Positions 1-4,718 of a stretch of DNA of 5,201 bases are shown here, piece after piece; position 1 is the first letter of the stretch, and every line of letters begins with the position of its first letter. A program made the position numbers and the translations under genes. The DNA lies in assembly GCA_021810735.1 (NCBI GenBank), contig JAJZIF010000318.1:1-5201 (forward strand). Reading direction: 5' to 3'. Source of the stretch: Acidobacteriota bacterium (GTDB taxonomy: Bacteria > Acidobacteriota > Terriglobia > Terriglobales > Acidobacteriaceae). Below the pieces are notes generated by a model. That model was not told the DNA's origin. It saw only the letters and a program-made list of their open reading frames with translations, and searched no databases.

Positions 1-575
1 GCAAACATCAGCACCGTAAGCCCGCAGGTCAACGGCTTCAGCCATCGATCCTCCGCTGGAACCGCCGCCGGAACACCCCACGGCAGCTTCACATTCATCT
101 TCACACCGGCGTTCTGCGCCATCCGGGCGGCCAATTCTTCTACCGCCATGGTCGTCGCGCCGTCAAAATCGTTGTTCCGCAGCATCGGCACCATCTGCCC
201 GCTGATCTTCTCCAGATCCGCGGGCGACAAAGCAGCCTCCAGCGCGCTCTCGGCCGCGATCCAGCGCTGCCGCTGCCCAACCGCAATCAGCACCATCGCC
301 TCACGACCGCCAACCTTCCATGCGCGCTGCAAATTCACCGCATACTGCTCAATCGGCTCGCCACCGGTCGTCTGCACGGTCACCACGTCGATGCGGTCAT
401 GCGTCTTCTGCTCTACCCGCCCGCACAACTGGTTCAGCCGAGCGACCGTCCGCGGCGACATCACCTGCGCAAAATCGCTCACATACCCCACCGGCTGAGG
501 CAGGCTTTTCACCGATTGCCCCAACGCAGGCAAAGCCACACACAGCAGCAACGCCGTTCGGAAACCAGCCCTCAC
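1..575 (-). CDS. TPM-domain secreted/membrane protein, 3' part missing
   Basis: The minus frame is open from about position 665 to the left edge; I read 191 codons from a GTG at 575 with no stop. The first ~20 residues form a signal peptide (basic RAGFR, then hydrophobic TALLLCVALPALG, with cleavage near LGQ-S). The TPM domain (YgcG/Psb32 type) follows at about residues 27-155: GYVSDFAQVMS (30-40), a beta strand DRIDVVTVQTTGG (60-72), the W-x-V-G element WKVGG (86-90), then RWIAAES and the acidic helix SPADLEKI (117-124). At residue ~181 a hydrophobic stretch starts (PLTCGLTVLMFA), probably the membrane anchor common in this family. The usual Gly-rich loop before the helix is degenerate here (AESALEAAL). 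TPM proteins are envelope proteins, some with acid phosphatase activity or roles in photosystem repair; the substrate here is unknown. The start is uncertain: a TTG at 605 would add ten residues and still give a signal peptide. Confidence 0.8.
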   Translation of the reverse strand, partial: MRAGFRTALLLCVALPALGQSVKSLPQPVGYVSDFAQVMSPRTVARLNQLCGRVEQKTHDRIDVVTVQTTGGEPIEQYAVNLQRAWKVGGREAMVLIAVGQRQRWIAAESALEAALSPADLEKISGQMVPMLRNNDFDGATTMAVEELAARMAQNAGVKMNVKLPWGVPAAVPAEDRWLKPLTCGLTVLMF

Positions 576-733
576 ACCACCGCGATTCTTCTGAAACTGC
601 GCCAAAACCCCTACCGCTTGATTCCTTCCCAACGCCTCAAGATGATTCTTCGTCCGCAACTGCGCTCATTCTATCCAATACAAATTGAGCTTGACCGCTG
701 CTGCGATGCCCTAAACTGGCTGGCAAGGCTCGC
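576..733. promoter_or_regulatory. Divergent intergenic region between TPM gene and fetAB
   Basis: These 158 bp separate two divergent genes and must hold both promoters. Seen on the plus strand is TTGACC (691-696) followed after only 15 bp by TAAACT (712-717), a poor but possible sigma70 pair just upstream of the fetA start. On the minus strand TAGAAT (complement of 668-673) could be a -10 for the TPM gene, with no matching -35. I see no palindromic operator or metal-regulator box. The promoter calls are weak inference; the divergent arrangement is seen directly. Confidence 0.3.
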
Positions 734-1420
734 ATGAACTCAACCTCTCCACGCCTGGAATGCATCGAGGTCTCGCGGAACACCCCGCCTCCCGAATCGC
801 GCACCATTCTCCAGAACATCAACTTCAGCGTCACCACCGGAGAAATCCTCGCCGTCACGGGTCCCAGCGGAGCCGGAAAGAGCACCCTCCTGCGCCTGCT
901 CAACCGCCTCGAAGAACCCACCTCCGGCAACATCCGCCTCGACGGCGAAGACACGCGCGCCCTTCCGCCCGCCGAACTCCGCCGCCGCATCGGTCTGGTC
1001 ATGCAGCACCCCTATCTCTTCCCCGGCACAGTCGCCGGCAACATCGCCTTCGGCCCCGGGCAGCAAGGCGTCCATCTTGCCGCCAAAGCCATGCAGTCCA
1101 TGCTCGAAGAAGTTGGCCTTCCAGGTTTTGCCTCCCGCGACGCCGCCACGCTCTCCGGCGGAGAAGCCCAGCGCGTTTCCATTCTGCGGACGCTCGCCAA
1201 CCAGCCCGAACTGCTGCTCCTCGACGAACCTACCTCCGCCCTCGACGCCGCCAACCGCCAATCCGTCGAAGACCTCATACTTCGACTCATCCGCGAGCGC
1301 GGCCTCACCTGCATCTGGGTCACCCACAGCCCGGATCAGGCGCGCCTCGCCGACCGCGTCCTGCATCTCGAATCCGGCAAAGTCGTCGCCTTCGGCACTC
1401 CCGAGGAGGTCCTCTCATGA
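734..1420 (+). CDS. fetA: FetA-like ABC transporter ATP-binding protein
   Basis: This is the ATPase subunit of a two-component ABC transporter; together with the next gene it matches the FetAB (YbbL/YbbM) pair, a cytoplasmic-membrane exporter tied to iron homeostasis and peroxide resistance in E. coli. The 228 residues are one complete nucleotide-binding domain: Walker A GPSGAGKST (43-51), Q-loop Q91 in VMQHPYLFPGTV, signature LSGGE (140-144), Walker B LLLLDE (160-165), D-loop SALD (168-171) and switch histidine H198 in WVTHS. All catalytic motifs are intact and the length is normal for FetA. AAGG at 725-728 lies 5 nt before the ATG and supports this start. The stop overlaps the permease start (ATGA), so the two are translationally coupled. 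The ATPase assignment is near certain; metal export rests on the UPF0014 partner, and the substrate (iron or another metal) is inferred. Confidence 0.9.
   Translation: MNSTSPRLECIEVSRNTPPPESRTILQNINFSVTTGEILAVTGPSGAGKSTLLRLLNRLEEPTSGNIRLDGEDTRALPPAELRRRIGLVMQHPYLFPGTVAGNIAFGPGQQGVHLAAKAMQSMLEEVGLPGFASRDAATLSGGEAQRVSILRTLANQPELLLLDEPTSALDAANRQSVEDLILRLIRERGLTCIWVTHSPDQARLADRVLHLESGKVVAFGTPEEVLS
1403..1410 (+). promoter_or_regulatory. Strong Shine-Dalgarno site for the permease gene
   Basis: GAGGAGGT sits inside the last codons of the ATPase gene, 6 nt before the ATG at 1417. It fixes the permease start at the ATGA overlap, although the permease frame stays open much further upstream, to about position 760. 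Confidence 0.85.
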
Positions 1421-2214
1421 CTGTCGCCGTCACCTGGCCCACTTGGCTTACGCCCGAACTCCGAACCGGCATCCTTCAGTGCTTCATCTCTGGTTTGGCC
1501 GCTCTGTTCGTCATGTTTCTGGCCCGCAAACAAGCGCCCGGCCTCCTGCGGGAAATCCCATGGGCAGAACTCCGCGGACTGATGCAAATTGTCCTCGTCG
1601 GCCTCATCCTTGCCTGGCTGCTCCATGGCCCGCGCTGGACCAGCACCCTCGTACTTGCCGCCATGGTCGTTGCCGCCGCCAGCATCATTCGTCAGCGCGC
1701 CCACAAATTCCCGCGCACCTTCACTCTTGCCCTCGCCGGCATTGGAGCAGGTGCAGGCTCCATCCTCTGCCTCATGGCTGTCACCGGAGTCATCCCGGTC
1801 AAAATTGCGATTCTCATCCCGGTCGGCAGCATGGTGATTGCCAACACCATGAACACGCAGGCCCTTTTCCTCGACCGCCTCCACAGCGAAGTCACCGCCC
1901 ACAAGGGCGAAATCGAGTCAGCTTTGTCTCTGGGAGCTTCGGCGCAGACCGCACTTACGCCTTATCGCGCTGCCGCCTTCCGTGCCAGCCTCATCCCCGC
2001 GCTCAACAACCTGCGCTCGCTCGGGATTGTCTGGATTCCCGGCATCATGGCCGGCATGGTGCTCTCGGGCGCTTCGCCCATCTACGCGGCGCTGTACCAG
2101 TTCGTGGTTATTGCCGTTATCTTCGCCGCTGCCGCGCTCACCTGCCTGGTCACCAGCCGCCTGGTGCTCAGACGGCTGTTTTCCCCTTACGATCAGCTCA
2201 TGCTGCAGCGCTAG
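1417..2214 (+). CDS. fetB: FetB-like (UPF0014) ABC transporter permease
   Basis: This is the membrane subunit of the FetAB-type exporter, 265 residues, close to the usual family length. Hydrophobic segments lie at about 19-37, 53-70, 74-91, 103-124, 127-148, 203-219 and 224-247, with basic loops such as ARKQ and RQRAHKFPR on the cytoplasmic side. The family signature is clear in the second half: IPVGSMVIANTMN (134-146), the coupling region with EIESALSLGAS (165-175), LGIVWIPGIMAGM (202-214), and LSGASP followed by a YQ pair (216-228). The gene overlaps the ATPase stop by 4 nt, so one transcript should give both subunits. The same frame is open through the ATPase gene from 760, and a longest-ORF annotation would wrongly give a 484-residue protein with a low-complexity Arg/Pro/His-rich N-terminus. 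The 3' end overlaps the convergent VKOR gene by 17 bp. Export direction and metal are inferred from E. coli FetB. Confidence 0.88.
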   Translation: MTVAVTWPTWLTPELRTGILQCFISGLAALFVMFLARKQAPGLLREIPWAELRGLMQIVLVGLILAWLLHGPRWTSTLVLAAMVVAAASIIRQRAHKFPRTFTLALAGIGAGAGSILCLMAVTGVIPVKIAILIPVGSMVIANTMNTQALFLDRLHSEVTAHKGEIESALSLGASAQTALTPYRAAAFRASLIPALNNLRSLGIVWIPGIMAGMVLSGASPIYAALYQFVVIAVIFAAAALTCLVTSRLVLRRLFSPYDQLMLQR

Positions 2215-2620
2215 TTGGCTTCCGGCACCGGCAGGTAAACCACCAGCCAATACTCAGCACGGTCATCAACGCGATAATCCCCTGCGAAATAACGCAGTAG
2301 AGGCACCACATCTGCAGCACTTCCGCCTCAATGTAGGTAAAGTGCAGGGCAATCCCCAGCGCAATAATCGAAAACGCCATGAACTGCAGCCGTAGCCGAA
2401 ACCACGCCACGACCCCCAGCAACGTGTAGCCGATAATCCCGATCATCGCCACCGGAACCCCCAGCACCACTGCGTACCGGCTGTGATTCACCAGCCCGCA
2501 GCTCCAGCGCGAATTAATATCGCAAGGCAACTCAAGATATCTGGTGGAGTAGTGGGCCTGCAGCGCGAATGCTGAAACAACCACCCCGGCCACAGCCAGA
2601 ACTACCAGAAGATAACGCAT
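2198..2620 (-). CDS. Vitamin K epoxide reductase (VKOR) family protein
   Basis: This is an integral membrane protein that in bacteria takes the place of DsbB: it moves electrons from a reduced DsbA-like protein to membrane quinone. The 140 residues are close to a single VKOR domain. TM1 is ~2-20; the periplasmic loop carries C33 and C41, eight apart as in the loop pair of VKOR proteins; TM2 ~50-73 contains GVPVAMIGIIGY (54-65), the typical GxPxAxxGxxGY element; TM3 ~80-95; then the active-site CXXC (C106-LY-C109) at the start of TM4 ~107-127. All four expected redox cysteines are present. Two more, C130 and C132, lie in the C-terminal tail. AGGAG (2628-2632) sits 7 nt before the ATG at 2620 and decides this start over an ATG 30 nt further upstream. 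It is divergent from a DsbA-like gene, its probable partner. It is not fused to a thioredoxin domain, unlike many bacterial VKORs. Confidence 0.9.
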   Translation of the reverse strand: MRYLLVVLAVAGVVVSAFALQAHYSTRYLELPCDINSRWSCGLVNHSRYAVVLGVPVAMIGIIGYTLLGVVAWFRLRLQFMAFSIIALGIALHFTYIEAEVLQMWCLYCVISQGIIALMTVLSIGWWFTCRCRKPTSAAA

Positions 2621-2700
2621 AAACTTTCTCCTATCGAATTCGTCCAACACGGTACGAAGTTCCCAGCATATTCCAGTTTGGCAGGTCTACGCGATACCAT
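2621..2700. promoter_or_regulatory. Shared divergent region between VKOR and DsbA-like genes
   Basis: The two redox genes start back to back across 80 bp, so both promoters must lie here or extend slightly into the coding ends. Toward VKOR there is a good Shine-Dalgarno site (AGGAG, complement of 2628-2632). Toward the DsbA-like gene the nearest purine-rich site, GCAGG (2681-2685), is about 15 nt from the ATG and is a poor match. I see no confident -35/-10 pair in either direction and no clear operator. Confidence 0.35.
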
Positions 2701-3342
2701 ATGGCCATGTTGCGACAGCGCCTTTGCAAGGCACTCCTCATTCCGGTCCTCTTGACCACTTCTCTCGCCTTTGCCCAGTTCGAGAACCCCATCCAGGTTC
2801 GCGACGCCTCCATCCTCAAGCCTCCACCGGGCGCCAAAATCGCCATTGTTGAATTCCAGGACCTCGAATGTCCCGTCTGCGGCCATGACAACCCCATCAT
2901 CATGGACGCCGTCGCCAAGTACCACGTGCCCTGGATTCACTACGACTTTCCTCTCCCGCAGCACAACTGGGCCTTCCCGGCAGCGGTCTACGCCCACTGG
3001 TTCGCCGCCAAGAACATCACGCTGGCGGATCAGTACCGCAACTACATCTACGCCAATCAGCCCAACATTGAAACCAAAGCTGACCTGCGCAGCTATACCG
3101 AAAAGTTCGCCACGATGCACGGCACGGCCCTGCCTTTCGTTGTCGACCCGCAGGGCAAACTGGCCGCGCAGGTCAAGGCTGACCAGGCACTCGGCGACCG
3201 CATGGGCGTCCACTACACTCCTACTGTATGGATCGTCACCAACGACTACAGCCACGGCAAGAACTACGTCCAGGTAACGAACTTCAACGACATGTTCACC
3301 ATGCTCGATCAGGCGGAAGCAGAAGTTGCGCAGGAAAAATAA
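2701..3342 (+). CDS. DsbA-like exported thiol:disulfide oxidoreductase
   Basis: This 213-residue protein is a periplasmic thioredoxin-fold oxidoreductase of the DsbA/BdbD (Thioredoxin_4) type. It starts with a signal peptide: basic LRQRLCK, hydrophobic ALLIPVLLTTSLAFA, and likely cleavage after AFA at residue 25. The fold begins with IAIVEFQDLECPVC: strand beta1, then the active site C57-PV-C60. A helical insertion (about 95-140) follows, then the cis-proline element YTPTVWIV with P174 beside the active site. The only other cysteine, C9, lies in the signal peptide. Known role of the family: forming or handling disulfides in exported proteins, with a VKOR or DsbB partner for reoxidation; a VKOR gene is directly divergent. 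CPVC differs from the CPHC of E. coli DsbA, so whether it is a net oxidant is not settled by sequence. No upstream in-frame start exists before a stop; ATG 2707 is an alternative start. A hairpin terminator follows 34 nt after the stop. Confidence 0.87.
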   Translation: MAMLRQRLCKALLIPVLLTTSLAFAQFENPIQVRDASILKPPPGAKIAIVEFQDLECPVCGHDNPIIMDAVAKYHVPWIHYDFPLPQHNWAFPAAVYAHWFAAKNITLADQYRNYIYANQPNIETKADLRSYTEKFATMHGTALPFVVDPQGKLAAQVKADQALGDRMGVHYTPTVWIVTNDYSHGKNYVQVTNFNDMFTMLDQAEAEVAQEK

Positions 3343-3376
3343 CCCGCCTCGCCGATTCATTCTCCTCTAAATCTCA

Positions 3377-3410
3377 AAAGCCGCGTCCGTCGGACGCGGC
3401 TTTCTTCTGG
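3377..3410 (+). terminator. Intrinsic terminator after the DsbA-like gene
   Basis: A perfect 12-bp stem (AAAGCCGCGTCC, 3377-3388, with its complement at 3392-3403) closes a 3-nt loop GTC. The T-rich run TTTCTTCT follows. The GC-rich stem and its place 34 nt after the stop codon support a Rho-independent terminator that isolates the upstream gene from the tRNA. The U-tract is interrupted by C, so efficiency is uncertain. On the minus strand the trailing run is shorter. Confidence 0.85.
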
Positions 3411-3502
3411 ACCAGACTCACGACTGGGACTTCGCCCTGATTCACCCATTCTCGGGCACAGACCGCTTTCCGGCTCCCCGCTCTCTTTCCTCGCTGTTAG
3501 GT

Positions 3503-3508
3503 TAGAAT
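3503..3508 (+). promoter_or_regulatory. Candidate -10 element for the tRNA gene
   Basis: TAGAAT, within GTTAGAATAC, is a good -10 hexamer about 40 nt before the mature tRNA 5' end. No recognisable -35 lies 16-18 bp upstream, so the call is tentative. The rest of the stretch between the terminator and the tRNA (3411-3549) shows no gene or other clear element. Confidence 0.35.
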
Positions 3509-3549
3509 ACAGAGCAGGCAAACCGCCGCGCTGCATGCACTTCCATGTT

Positions 3550-3624
3550 GCGGGAGTAGTTCAGTGGTAGAACGTCAGCTTCCCAAGCTGAATGTCGCCG
3601 GTTCGATCCCGGTCTCCCGCTCCA
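3550..3624 (+). tRNA. tRNA-Gly (anticodon CCC), CCA encoded
   Basis: A full cloverleaf can be folded by hand: acceptor GCGGGAG/CTCCCGC, D stem GTTC/GAAC with loop AGTGGTA, anticodon stem TCAGC/GCTGA with loop TTCCCAA, a 5-nt variable loop, and T stem GCCGG/CCGGT (one G-U pair) with loop TTCGATC. The anticodon CCC is at 3582-3584 and reads the glycine codon GGG. The discriminator is T (3621), usual for bacterial tRNA-Gly, and CCA (3622-3624) is encoded. It stands alone with no tRNA cluster nearby. The convergent DUF3309 stop codon lies only 9 bp downstream. Confidence 0.95.
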
Positions 3625-3633
3625 AATCCAGAT

Positions 3634-3786
3634 TTAGAAAATGTGCAGTCCCGCCAGCACAACCACAGCCAGCAGAATGATTCCAATGCCGGCGCTGGGG
3701 TAATATCCCCATTCACGGCTGTAGGGCCAGATCGGCGCCGACGCCAGCAACATGAAGGCAAGCACGAGCAGTAACGAAATCAGCAC
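3634..3786 (-). CDS. DUF3309 family membrane microprotein, 50 residues
   Basis: This small gene is easily missed because it starts with GTG. It encodes 50 residues: hydrophobic segment 1 (ISLLLVLAFMLLASA, ~3-17), a short loop with the family hallmark PIWPYSREWGYYPSAG (~18-33), then hydrophobic segment 2 (IGIILLAVVVLAGLHIF). The two-helix hairpin with W-P-x-S-R-x-W-G-Y-x-P-S in the turn is the DUF3309 pattern as I remember it, and the length matches that family (~50). Function is unknown; small envelope or stress-related membrane proteins are often guessed. An in-frame TAA four codons upstream limits the start to the GTG at 3786. The ribosome site is weak (GTGAG about 9 nt before). It lies 107 bp downstream of the glycosylase gene on the same strand and converges on the tRNA with a 9-bp gap. 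Confidence 0.8.
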   Translation of the reverse strand: MLISLLLVLAFMLLASAPIWPYSREWGYYPSAGIGIILLAVVVLAGLHIF

Positions 3787-3893
3787 CCAGGATTACTCAC
3801 TTGTCTCTCCGCTGCCAAAGTACCCCCGGCGGCGGATATTTTTCTTCCCTGCACACTGGATGCACGCCACCCACCTGCGAGATGCCCTTACCC

Positions 3894-4697
3894 TCACCTG
3901 GAACCCTCAATCCTTCTGCGCGCCCGCACAATTACCTCCAGCATCATCGAATGAGTCAGTTTCCCGGTGTTCGTGTTCTGCAGGGAAGGATGATAGCTCG
4001 CCATCAGGAGCCGTCCGCTCGGCAGGTCGTAGCAAACTCCATGCCCAAATTGCAGCCCGCCGCGCCGCTCCATCTCGCCGGTGCGGATCAGATGCGCCAC
4101 AACCCCGTCAAACCCAATCTTCCCCAGGCAGAGAATGGCCTTCACGCCCGTCAGCGCCGCAATCTCCTCATCCAGATACGAAGCGCACGCAGCCAGTTCC
4201 TCCGGCAACGGCTTGTTCCCAGGCGGAGCACATCGCACCACCGAGGTAATCCACACATCCCGCAGCTCCATCCCGTCGCCGCGATGCATAGCCTTCGGCT
4301 GCGAAGCAAACCCAGCCTCATGCAATACGGGATACAGGAAATCCCCTGAACCGTCCCCGGTAAACGGCCTCCCCGTGCGATTCGAGCCGTGCGCTCCCGG
4401 TGCCAGCCCTACAATCAACAGCCTGGCCCGCGGATCCCCGAATGACGGCACCGGCTTGCCCCAGTACTCAAAGTCCATCCACATCCGCCGCCGTTCTTGC
4501 GCCACCTTTTCGCAGTAAGTACGCAACCGCTCGCAGCGCTGGCAGTCCACCACGCGCTCATTCAGAATCTTTAATGCGCCTTCTGAGTCAGGCTTTCCGG
4601 AACGTTGGTTTTTCATCAGAGAATCGAGGTACCGTCCTGCGAGGAAGTCGTCGTCCTGTTTCTCCAGCGTAAAATGTGGTCGCTCGACTAAACCCAT
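3894..4697 (-). CDS. Family 5 (UDGb-type) uracil-DNA glycosylase
   Basis: This is a base-excision repair enzyme that removes uracil, and in characterised homologues other deaminated bases, from DNA in the cytoplasm. Motif 1 is GLAPGAHG (97-104), lacking the Asn/Asp that serves as catalyst in other UDG families; this is the family 5 hallmark. It is followed by SNRTGRPFTGDGSGDF, where D115 aligns with Asp75 of Thermus TTUDGB (alignment from memory). Motif 3 is HPSLQNTNTG (236-245), giving the conserved His and Asn. Four cysteines, C52-x2-C55 and C156-x14-C171, fit the 4Fe-4S cluster of family 4/5 enzymes. At 267 residues it is longer at the N-terminus than TTUDGB: 51 residues precede the first cluster cysteine against about 12. 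The ATG at 4697 has GAGAAG immediately adjacent, too close for a good ribosome site. ATG 4616 (residue 28) would give 240 residues and a roomier promoter region. The family call is firm; the start is not. Confidence 0.9.
   Translation of the reverse strand: MGLVERPHFTLEKQDDDFLAGRYLDSLMKNQRSGKPDSEGALKILNERVVDCQRCERLRTYCEKVAQERRRMWMDFEYWGKPVPSFGDPRARLLIVGLAPGAHGSNRTGRPFTGDGSGDFLYPVLHEAGFASQPKAMHRGDGMELRDVWITSVVRCAPPGNKPLPEELAACASYLDEEIAALTGVKAILCLGKIGFDGVVAHLIRTGEMERRGGLQFGHGVCYDLPSGRLLMASYHPSLQNTNTGKLTHSMMLEVIVRARRRIEGSR
4670..4675 (+). promoter_or_regulatory. Candidate -10 element for the lipoprotein gene
   Basis: TAAAAT lies 43 nt before the ATG at 4719, inside the N-terminal codons of the longest glycosylase frame. 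No good -35 is visible 17 bp upstream. If it is real, it favours the shorter glycosylase start at 4616. Confidence 0.3.
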
Positions 4698-4703
4698 CTT
4701 CTC

Positions 4704-4710
4704 AAGAGGT
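4704..4710 (+). promoter_or_regulatory. Shine-Dalgarno site for the lipoprotein gene
   Basis: AAGAGGT ends 8 nt before the ATG at 4719. It supports that start, which is also where the signal peptide begins. Confidence 0.7.
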
Positions 4711-4718
4711 TCAGCCGC

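Noticed and set aside
740..1366. 208-residue minus-strand open frame antisense to fetA
   Set aside because: It is a Gly/Glu/Val-rich composition shadow typical of GC-rich codon bias, with no recognisable domain. The plus-strand gene is certain.
760..1416. Long plus-strand frame upstream of and in phase with fetB, giving a 484-residue fusion
   Set aside because: The upstream part is Arg/Pro/His-rich low complexity, a frame shadow of the ATPase gene, whose Walker A, signature and Walker B motifs are intact. The strong ribosome site at 1403-1410 places the true start at 1417.
2602..3360. 252-residue minus-strand frame covering the DsbA-like gene
   Set aside because: It is Val/Gly/Asp-rich, as expected for the antisense of a C-ending codon gene, with no domain. 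The opposite strand has a signal peptide, CPVC and the cis-Pro motif.
3625..3637. Short inverted repeat AAATC-CA-GATTT just after the tRNA as a terminator
   Set aside because: The stem is 5 bp with a 2-nt loop and no T-tract, too small and AT-rich to be credible.
3550..3650. tRNA-Gly 3' end as an integration (att) site
   Set aside because: I saw no second copy of the tRNA 3' end in the window, no integrase and no composition shift. Nothing suggests an island here.
3561..3761. A 66-residue minus-strand frame ending in GDRDRTGDIQLGKLTFYH
   Set aside because: Its C-terminal half is the antisense translation of the tRNA-Gly gene, a familiar spurious protein seen in many databases. The N-terminal half is the DUF3309 gene read in the wrong frame.
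3850..3866. Inverted repeat TGCA...TGCA between the glycosylase and the DUF3309 gene
   Set aside because: The stem is only about 4 bp and no T-run follows in either direction, so it is not supported as a terminator or operator.
3752..4672. Several plus-strand frames of 90-182 residues antisense to the glycosylase
   Set aside because: They are Ser/Arg/Pro/His-rich shadows without motifs. The minus-strand glycosylase has all family motifs.
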